A stretch of 64,000 nucleotides of DNA. Origin: Acanthochlamys bracteata (lineage: Eukaryota > Streptophyta > Magnoliopsida > Pandanales > Velloziaceae). The notes under the pieces were generated by a model. The model ran no database searches and was not told the DNA's origin. It saw only the letters and a list, made by a program, of their open reading frames with translations. This document shows positions 12,392 to 21,139 of this stretch, piece by piece. The stretch covers positions 2,914,001 through 2,978,000 of the forward strand of contig CM034145.1 of NCBI GenBank assembly GCA_019914995.1. Direction: 5' to 3'. A program made the position numbers and the translations under genes. Positions within the stretch are counted from its first letter, which is position 1. Each line of letters begins with the position of its first letter.

Positions 12392-14041
12392 TGTTAGATA
12401 TTCCTGCAAGATTAACTCAAGAGGAGGGGGTGAATTGAGTTAGTCTATAAAAATTTTCGTTAAGTTTGTTATCCCTACTTGGCAGAGAGCTAACAAATTT
12501 ACTGTGTCAATCTTTGTAACTGCGCAGACATGTAAGAGTTAGTGTGTTTCTTGTGAAGTAACAAAGAGTAGTGCTCGGGGTATTTAACGTGGTTTGATAA
12601 AACCCCCTTTGCATACATCCACGGTCGCTCTATCACCAGAGCCAAAGCTTCACTAGACCTTTAATAAGCTACAAATACACCTAGAGCGAAGTGCTTCGCC
12701 AAGCACACATACTCTACCGGATTTCTTCGCCAAGACAATCCCTACCAGCCTCCTGGACACGCCTGTCCCCCTGGCTGATTTGCTAGCACTATTACAAGGT
12801 TTAAGAGCTTACACCAAGCTCTACCTGAGTTTCCTTTACCGGTGCCTACAGCACCACTTTTAAACTGTCAGTGACAAGTTACAAGAAAATAAACAAGTAT
12901 TGAGTGCAGGATTTATCTCATGAATGTTGAGTGTTTAAGTAGTGATTCAGATGAGATGATCGAAGAGATTGCTAAGAGATTTCTTCAGTATGATTTTCAG
13001 CAAGATTTGTTTGTGTGGAGTAGTCAAGTTCGTGACCGGCAGTGGGAGTTTTTGTGTAGAGTGGTAGAGTTCTTGTATATCTCTGTTTTTTTGCTTGGGT
13101 TCTCTCTACTTCTATTTTCTTTATGTTTCTCTCCTGTTTTTTCTCTTTTCTCCACTCGTTTCCTCATTCTTTGTGACTCCTTTTTATAGAACATCTTTCC
13201 TGTGCAGGAGCCGTTGAGGAACGTTGCTTTGTTGGCGCTCGGTTCTTCACGTCAGAGAAGGAATGGTGTTGTCCAGTGGTTCTTCAGCTGTGTTTGTGCA
13301 AAGTCTTTGTTGCATTGAATGCGTTGAAGAGATTTGAATTCTTTATAACGGTTGAGTGCTTAATTCAGCTAAGCTTCTGTTTGAATCTCGGTGGGCTGAT
13401 GAGTTGATATGGTATATCCATAATAAATGCAGTGCAAGTTGACCGCTTGACTGATCAAGGACTTTGACTGCTTTCTTTCCTTGATTATTGAGCTTCCCTT
13501 TTGTGTGAAAGTGAAGATGATTCTAGCTCTTGAAAATCTTACGCTGAAGTCCTTGATCAGTTGTGAGTGCGGGTGATTTTTTGAAGGCAATGGAAACCGT
13601 TGCCGTTGAACATATGGGTCTGTCATGTAATGTAGAAGTTCATATACTTGATAGCCAAACAATCGATCATAATGTGGCTGCTGCATCCTCTGTCCCGTAT
13701 GTTGTTCTCTATCTCTCGCTTGATAGCAACATAGCAGATTGGTCATTATTTAGCTTGTGGCATCCTCTCATCCCAGATCTTTTTTCTCTGTCCCGCTTGC
13801 AATGAGCAAATTGATGTGATGTGGCTGTGGCATCCTGTCCCACCCCTTGTCTTCCTCTCATCCATTATGTAGTAGCATAACAATTATTTGGTCAGATGAT
13901 GGCTTTATTTTTTCTCTGCTTTGTAAATTAAATGATCTTTGTTTGTCTAATCCTGCAGACTTGTTTTCAGATTATTAGTCTTATATAAATCATAGTTCTT
14001 AATTCTTTGTTATCATTAAAATTATCCTTGTATTTCCAACA
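12392..14041 (-). repeat. 5' LTR of the complete Sire unit
   Basis: The repeat starts TGTTAGATATTCC and ends TTTCCAACA, matches the LTR at 3,376-5,012 over its whole length, and is flanked on the left by the primer-binding site and on the right by unrelated AT-rich DNA starting AAAAATATTTTG. The junction at 14,041/14,042 is the right end of the whole array. No target duplication can be verified because the left end of the array is outside the window. Confidence 0.9.
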
Positions 14042-14464
14042 AAAAATATTTTGTAAAATGTTTTAGAAAATGATTAGAAAAAATAAACAAAAAAGTGGAA
14101 TGACAAGGAAACAAATAAACAAGAGATAAACAGTTTCTACTTTGCATATGTCAAAGGAGATTTACAGAATATTTAAGAGTGCTTATTAAAAAAACTTTAT
14201 AAAAAAAAGCTTCTAGATATTTTCTTTTATAAATTATTTTAAATATAAACATTATACATATAATTATTTTATAATCTATATTTCTTTATATCTTCCATAT
14301 TTTAAAAAAATATTCTAAAAATTTATACATAATTTTTGGAGTTAAAAATGAGTATTGGGATTGATAAGCAATCCCAAACATACCCTTTGTTTCAAATATT
14401 GCTCTTGTTTTTCAAAGACCATATGTGAAGCTTAAATTCTATGCTTCTTGCTAAGGATTTGATT

Positions 14465-14742
14465 AAGAGCGCATTTGGTAGCACATTTCAAACACTGCTT
14501 TTTAATTTTTTTTTTTTTTTATATTTTTCAATACATCTTTTATAAATATTTAGAAAATTTATTTAAAAACTTAAATAGTATAGAAAAATTTTACGTAATG
14601 AGATCTTTTTATTGCATATTATTATTATTTTTTTAAAAGTAAAAAATAGAGCTGATTTTCTTAGAAAAATCAATATCTTTTATTTTAAAAAAGTTCTACT
14701 TTATAAGCAATTCTAAATGCCCGCTAAGAAGATTCAGTTAAA
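14465..14742. mobile_element. MITE family 1, copy 1
   Basis: It shares with 17,152-17,385 and 27,393-27,650 the core ATTTTATAAATATTTA-AAAATTTATTTAAAA followed by TTTTACGTAATGAGATCTTT. The left edge reads AGCGCATTTGGTAGCA and the right edge, reverse complemented, AGCGGGCATTTAGAATTGCT, so the ends are imperfect inverted repeats. It is non-coding. The superfamily is not clear. Confidence 0.55.
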
Positions 14743-15880
14743 ATAATTACGAAACACATATCATCTTTTCATGGCTCCGGTGCAACTACTTTATTTGCAC
14801 TGTGTGCTTCTTTTGTATATATATTAGAGAGATTGTGGATTTTATTTTTCTTATTCTTATAAAAGAACGTGGATTGGGACTCTCCTCGTAAATAAGTTTT
14901 AAGGGGTGTTTAGGATTGCTTATTTGTGCTTATAAGCTTAAATAAGCTCTTAATAGTATCATTGTGCGTTTAGCTAAAGTGCAGTCCTTCATTGCCACTT
15001 ATTTAAAAGTAACATCAGTTTTACTTATTGTAAATCGTTTATTTATAAGCCGCACAGTAAAATAAAATGACCTTATTTATGTAGAAAATTATTCCTAATC
15101 ATTATTCTCAACCATTTATAAAATTTCTTTATTACCTCCAACCTCAAAACATTGATAAAAAATAAAATTGAAATTACCAATTTTTATTTCAAAAAGTCTA
15201 AATAATTTAGTTGTATTACAAAGTATTTAATGTTTAAATACCATTTTTAAAATAATTAATATTATTATTATCATTTTTCTAAATTTGAATATTAACATAA
15301 GAAAGAAAAAATAATGGAATATTGATTTTCATTAAAAAGTGGTATTTAGAAATTAAATATGTTTAAAAAAGTATTTTATAGTTAAGAACATTAAATTATA
15401 TATGAAAAAGGCCCTTAATTTAATATATATCATGTATTACATCCTAAAGAGATGTTTCATTAATTTCTATTCTCGTTTAGCTTATAAGTAGTTTCAGCCG
15501 AACATCATTCTCAACTTATTTTAAAATAAACAATCTTTCATTCAAACATGTTTATAAATCCTTATTCTAAAATAACCATAAACTAATTATTCTATAATAA
15601 ACTTTTAATTGAAATAAATGAGTTTTTAAGCCATCTCAGATAAATTATTTAGAACTAGATTCTACAAGTATGCTTATATAATATTTTCAAAAGGTTTTAT
15701 TAAAATATATTTACCGTATAACTGTAAAATACAAGTTCTCGGAAATCCATAAAAGTCTGACTCGATTCGGATATTGATCGAAAAAAACTGTAGGGTCACT
15801 GAATAACTGATTTTTCGGCAATTTACCGGTCGACCCACCGGGTCAAATGTCACTGCCGGTGTTCTGTACAACATGCTCTT

Positions 15881-15988
15881 CCAAAGGTGGAGGAGAAGTT
15901 AGTACGCATGCAAGACGCAACCAACACCACCACCATTAAAGGCGTGGCATGATCATTATCTAAGAAGAAGAAGAAGAAAACCATCCGA
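15881..15988. repeat. Direct repeat, copy 1, upstream of the patatin-like remnant
   Basis: This block (GGTGGAGGAGAA, then GCATGCAAGACGCAACCAAC, ending in AAGAAGAAAACCATC) recurs at 16,381-16,495. It lies just upstream of the ATG of the broken patatin-like gene, so it looks like 5' leader sequence that was duplicated. Confidence 0.75.
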
Positions 15989-16025
15989 GAAGTGGTGAAG
16001 TGAAACAAAGCCATCCACGGTCACC

Positions 16026-16760
16026 ATGATCAACGCCGACAAGATAGCTATGAAATCTTTTCCATCGTCGAGAGGACGTACTTTCTTTTGCGTGCTTTGT
16101 TCTTATCACCAATAGGGAAAGAAAGAAAAGGAAGTTGCAATCTTTCTTTCTCCTTCTCCAAGACTGGACTATGCTTGACTACTCACCACGTCTCCGTTAA
16201 CTGTGGGAAATATCAAAATTTAAACAAAAAAGCAACAACAAGAAGAGTAGATAAGAGAAGGATGACCCTTTCTTTCTTTCTTGCTAGCCTGCCATTATCA
16301 CTACAATAGTATTCCATCTTCATTCTCCCTTCTCTAGCTTCTCTCTCTTCTTCTTCTTGTGATGATGACTGCTGCTTCATCCCAAAAGTGGAGGAGAAAC
16401 AAGAGGAGATGTTGGTATGCATGCAAGACGCAACCAACACCGCTGCCATTAACGGCAGTGAGGCGATAATCATCTAAGAAAGAAGAAAACCATCGACGTC
16501 AAAAGTCTGCATGCATACCCAAAAGGGAAAGGTCTGCATCCTTGCCGTCGACGACGGAGCAACCATGCATACTCTCATCTCCGCCGAAGCTCTCGCCATT
16601 TTTGAAAGTTCTTTACAAACCAAGTCCGGTAACATTGATGTAAGGCTTTTGCATCGCCGCCGGCACTGGCGTCGGTGATCTGTTCTCCACCATGTCCTTT
16701 ACATTGTTTTCTTCTTTCGATGATGACAACAATAATAGTCGCCACCCTCTATACGGACCT
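16026..16760 (+). pseudogene. Patatin-like phospholipase gene, broken 5' part
   Basis: Two pieces of a plant patatin-like lipid acyl hydrolase are visible. The first starts at ATG 16,026 and, allowing a one-base shift, reads MINADKI then YEIFSIVERTYFL, matching the N-terminal DTDKLSYEIFSILES stretch of patatin-like proteins. The second, from about 16,529, reads KVCILAVDDGATMHTLISAE, then ALAIFESSLQTKSGN. After another frame change at about 16,645-16,653 it gives IAAGTGVGDLFSTMSF. In working enzymes this region is the DGGG oxyanion loop, followed by a Gly-x-Ser-x-Gly-like or GxGxG element. Here the loop is VDDGA and the elbow reads GTGVG. The part beyond about 16,760, with the catalytic Asp-Gly, is absent. 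About 420 bp including a direct repeat separates the two pieces. It is a host-gene fossil without evident function. Confidence 0.7.
16381..16495. repeat. Direct repeat, copy 2, inside the patatin-like remnant
   Basis: The second copy of the 15,881-15,988 block, about 500 bp downstream. It sits between the first and second recognisable pieces of the patatin-like coding sequence, so the duplication or insertion separates them. Confidence 0.75.
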
Positions 16761-17151
16761 TCGGTGACTCGCTAAATAAGTGAGTCGGCTCAGAACGACG
16801 GTCGGGTCATCAGTTTTCTGTTGGATTCGACCGGTCTGGCCGAATCTGACTATACTAGTAAAAACCACAAAAAATATGTTTTTCTTAACAGTGAATTTTA
16901 CTTCATTTTTTAAAATTTTAAATTCGGTACTCATATTTTAATTATTATACCAAATTTTATTTTTTCATTAATTTAAATTTTATATAACTGAAATATGTCC
17001 AAATTGGTTTTAGGAATTTAAAACCGATTTTTTCAGAAAGTTCTTATTTATCAAACACCACACTAGCTTTTGGCTACCGAATAATAATATAATTTGATTG
17101 TAAAAAGTAATTTCAAATCGCACAATAATTCCCGTTGTTATGGTAACCGAT

Positions 17152-17385
17152 AGAGTGCGTTTGTTTTTACTTTTCTCCAACAAAATTTTTCAATTTTTTA
17201 TTTTATATTTTTTAATATATATTTTATAAATATTTAAAAAATTTATTTAAAAATTTAAAAAATATAAAAAAATTATATATAATAAAATATTTTTATTGTA
17301 CTTTTATTATTTTTTAAAAATAAAAAAAATAAAATTTATTTATAAAAAAAAATAAAAATACTCTAGAAAAATTTCATTTCACTCT
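17152..17385. mobile_element. MITE family 1, copy at the PARN-like promoter
   Basis: It shares ATTTTATAAATATTTAAAAA and the following TTTATTTAAAAATTTA block with 14,465-14,742 and 27,393-27,650, and starts GTGCGTTTGTTTTTAC like the other copies. It ends about 60 bp before the ATG of the PARN-like gene, so much of the proximal upstream sequence of that gene is MITE-derived (inference). Confidence 0.5.
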
Positions 17386-17447
17386 TTAAATCTTAAATCT
17401 GCTCGACGCCCCTAAAAGTTTTTATATCGGGCTCCCAACGTGCAAAA
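17386..17447 (+). promoter_or_regulatory. Short leader / proximal promoter of the PARN-like gene
   Basis: Only about 60 bp lie between the MITE and the ATG. TTTTTATATCGG at 17,419-17,430 is TATA-like but too close to the ATG to allow a normal leader, so the true start of transcription is probably inside or upstream of the MITE. Context at the start codon is GCAAAAATGGCG, a good plant initiation context (A at -3, G at +4). Confidence 0.35.
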
Positions 17448-20002
17448 ATGGCGAAAGCATTGCTGCTGCTGCGGCAGCGGGCATTCATCCCACGCCGCCG
17501 CCTTTTCTCGACCGTTAACGGCAGCAACAGCAGCAGCGACGGTGGGGTTGCAGTGAAGCACGTGACACGTGCCAACTTCTGGGAGGCGCTGGATGACCTC
17601 AAGCCACTGGTGCGCGCCGCAGATTTCGTCGCCGTGGATCTGGAGATGACTGGTGTAACGAGCGCGCCATGGAGAGAACCCTTTGAATTCGACCGCGCTG
17701 ATGTTAGATACCGTAAGCTCAAAGATTCCGCTACAAAGTTTGCCGTCGTTCAGTTTGGCGTCTGCCCTTTTCTCTGGGATCCCTCAACCGCTTCTTTCCG
17801 TGCTCATCCGTGAGTTTCTCAACTAATTGAAAATTTCATTTTGGATTTTCCCTGAGAAGGTTTCGTTCGATGGCAACATGGTTTTCGTTTACTGTGTTTA
17901 GAAATTAGAAATTAAATTGTTGCTTAATAATCGTAGGCCATCTGGAAAACAGTAAATGGAGCAAATTGACAATTAGAAAGCAACGTCGAAGCTTTCTCCC
18001 CTGTGGTATAGTACTAGTAGAACAAAAATTTGAAAGCAGCAAAATATCCGCTAGCTGAGCACAATGAATGATCAATTTGACACTGACATCTAATTTGTAG
18101 TTGTTTTGTCCGCTCAACGAGCGACCCTTCACCCAAGCACCTGCTTTCTTTCTGTTTTCATGGAGCACTATTGCACAATCTACTCTAAAAGTATGCCTGA
18201 AACTGTAAGAACTGTCTCTGTCAATCTGTCTCACCTTTCCTATGTGAAATCTGCAAGAACCATTAAATCCATATACATGCAGGCATGCACATCCGAATAT
18301 GTATGCACAATGACATGTACACATATGTACACCCACACAGTTGATCTAATTACTGAATGTAATGCGACATTTGTTTGGTTTAAGTTAGTACTCTCCTTTT
18401 AAACGTTAGGTTGATTTTGTAACCTGCAAGTTTTTCTTTTATTTTTAAAATTTAGGTACAATTTCTATATATTTCCCCGTAGTGAGCTTCCTTGTGGAGG
18501 TCCCTCCTACGAATTTCAGTGTCAGACTTCATCAATGGACTTCCTTGCTAAGTATCAATTCGATTTCAATGTTTGCATACGTGAAGGTACATCCTGTCGA
18601 TTCTTTGGTCTGTACAATTACTTTCATTCAGAAGATTGTATAATTTAACATTATTTTTCTTCATCCATATGTATACAATGGTAATGTACTGTATATCTGT
18701 CATGATTCGGTGTTTCGCTAGCTGGATAATGGTCAGTTTCTTTCTAGCCTTAGTGCTATCTATTCATGTGATATCTGCTTGACATTAATGCTATGCTCAT
18801 CAATTGGTTCAAGTTCCATAAGTTCATTTTCCCCCAAGTACAAATTCAGCAAGGTTTAGATTGAAGTTGGAGTCGTTTGCCTGTTGAATCTAAGTGAGGT
18901 ACAACTCCTACTTAAGCATGGTGAACTTTCGACAATTTTAAGTTTTAGTTATCATTCAATTTGATTCTAAATGCAAGTGAAACTTGAAAAAATGTGTGGT
19001 TATCTTGACCTAGTATAACTAACTGATCTTTGATACTATTTGTTACTGATCTTTGCAACCTCAGGAGTATCTTATCTGTCCAGAGCGCAAGAGGAAGAAG
19101 CCTTAGGGAGCTTACATTCAGCATTGGTTGACAAAAGCATGGGTATTTCTAATTCGCATTTGGAGATACCTCTGAAGAGCACAGCTGATCTCCTTTTCAC
19201 TGAGAGGATGAAAATTAAATTTCATGAATGGCGTGCTGATATATTGAAGGCTCCTAAGGATGATCTTTGTTCAGGTGGAGCATATTATGATTCTAAAAAG
19301 CAAATTCAAACAGCCTTCTTTAGGATGCGTCCAGCAATTTTGCTGAGTGGTTTCAGTTCTCATCAATTAAAATTAGCACAACTGGTAAGGATTATTAGCT
19401 ACTTTTGAATGTTCCATGATTTTACTTAATGAGCTGAAGATGGTGGAGTAGGAATCTAAAATTTTAAAAGTGTTATTGTTAAATACTTACACCATCAAAC
19501 TAAAAGCCATTTGTGAGTCATACGAAAGTAGCTTTCTTGCTGCAGACTGTCTGGCATCTTTGTTATGAATAAGTAATTACTTTACTGAACTAAGTAGTAT
19601 TAGTGGCCACTTCCATGAAATGGTATGTCGTTTTAATAGTCAGATTTAGTGGAATGCTTCCAGTACACTGCTGCATGAAGGTCTCTCTGTATTACCAGGA
19701 TCATAACCTATTGATGTTCCATGGAAGCAGAGTAAGGATAGAAAGTTGTCTAATTTGTTACAATAATTTTGGTGAAGGTGGATGTCTAACTAAGAGGAAA
19801 AAAAAAGAAAATGTTTGTTGCTGACGAAGCAAGCATTGTCAGTAACATTTTGAAGCAATATCATATATCATCCTCTGGTTAAAGTTCATTACTTTAGTAA
19901 TTTAATGATATGCATGTCCTGCTTGTGCTATCATAAACTATTTTGAATGCAAAATCCCATATATATAGATGTACATCACACCTTGAAAGTACATATATAT
20001 AC

Positions 20003-20049
<47 letters not shown>

Positions 20050-21102
20050 TATATACGTATGTACATCACGACTTTAAGTGTACATCAGTGTAGGATGTGA
20101 TCTTCACCGTTTGATATAAAGAACTTTGAGTTGGGAACATACTGATAAAATTTTAGTTCAATTGGATTACGAATGGAGCTTTATCGAACTTCATGATCAA
20201 GATGGCAGAAAGATGACAATATCTATATTTTGAAAGTTTACTTTTTTTGTTGTCTGATCAATAAGTCGAATGGAGGTTAATTCATTATGTGATTGAGCTG
20301 AAATTTTGTTATCATGTTCTCAACTTATAGTGTGTTGTATTCAACGGTGGAGATCGTATTTGGAGCTTTTTAAAGTCGGAATCAAATTGATGTACACTAA
20401 TGTATATCTAAAAGGTAATGTACATATATCATCATTCATATTATATATATATAATACATAATACACAGTATTCATATATGTATACATATATATACATATA
20501 TATGTAACATATACATAGATGTAGATCACACCTTGAATATGCATGTGTATGTCAATCCTGTCCCGCTTACCGTGCTCTAAGCAAGATTACCGCCGTTAAT
20601 TATGAAAAATTATAACTTGAGAATATTCTGATAAAATTTCACCTTAATCGGATCAATTTTCATCCAACTTCATGATCAAAATAACTATATATATATATAT
20701 ATATATATAGTTATAGGATAGAGGCACATCATATTGTTAAAGGCACATGGTGCACATGCCGTGTCGGCCAAAAAATGGTCGGTGAGGTATCCAAATCCAA
20801 TCTCCACCGTTAGATATGAAGAACCGTGAGTTGAGAACATGTTGATAAAATTTCAGCTTAATCGGAATACGAACTGACTTCTATCGGAACTCTTGATCAA
20901 AATGACATAAAAGATTAAATTTGACAAGAGTATCGATGGAGGTCGGTTCGTATTCCGATTGAGCTGAAATTTTATCAACATGTTCTCAACTCACGGTTCT
21001 TCATATCCAACGGTGGAGATTGGACTTGGATGTCTCACCGACTACTTTTGGCCGGCATGTGCACCATGTGCCTCTAAAGACGTCATGTGCCTCTATCCTA
21101 TC

Positions 21103-21139
<37 letters not shown>

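Larger units (their letters stand above)
3376..14041 (-). mobile_element. Sire-lineage Copia retrotransposon, complete unit (copy B)
   Basis: Two near-identical LTRs (3,376-5,012 and 12,392-14,041) bound a 7.4 kb internal region read on the minus strand. Order from the 5' LTR: primer site, gag with a zinc knuckle and a long coiled coil, pre-integrase zinc domain, integrase, reverse transcriptase, RNase H, a spacer with an extra ORF, polypurine tract, 3' LTR. The reverse transcriptase carries VYVDDIIFG and [10 protein letters not shown] motifs typical of Copia, and the surrounding sequence resembles Sire/Maximus elements. It looks structurally whole but is broken in its coding region, with several breaks. 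The LTRs are so similar that insertion is recent on a plant time scale. Confidence 0.9.
14042..16025. other. AT-rich intergenic DNA with MITE-like debris
   Basis: No gene is supported here. The stretch is poly(A/T)-rich and contains at least one copy of a MITE family (14,465-14,742). Around 14,905 begins another element-like sequence (GGGGTGTTTAGGATTGCTTA) rich in palindromic TTATAAGCTTAAATAAGC words, extending to roughly 15,620. From 15,720 to 15,880 there is GC-richer sequence with ACCGGTCGACCCACCGGGTC, resembling transposon termini seen again near 16,800-16,850 and 45,500-45,650. Confidence 0.6.

Noticed and set aside
17559-17571. CACGTGACACGTG, a double G-box or ABRE-like word in exon 1 of the PARN-like gene
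   Set aside because: It is tempting because AHG2 affects ABA responses. However, it encodes the conserved KHVTR stretch, so protein conservation and codon choice explain it.
19040-19064. ATG at 19,040 as an alternative gene start
   Set aside because: It lies in intron 2, upstream of the acceptor at 19,064. The exon 3 frame is entered by splicing and joins exactly with exon 2.
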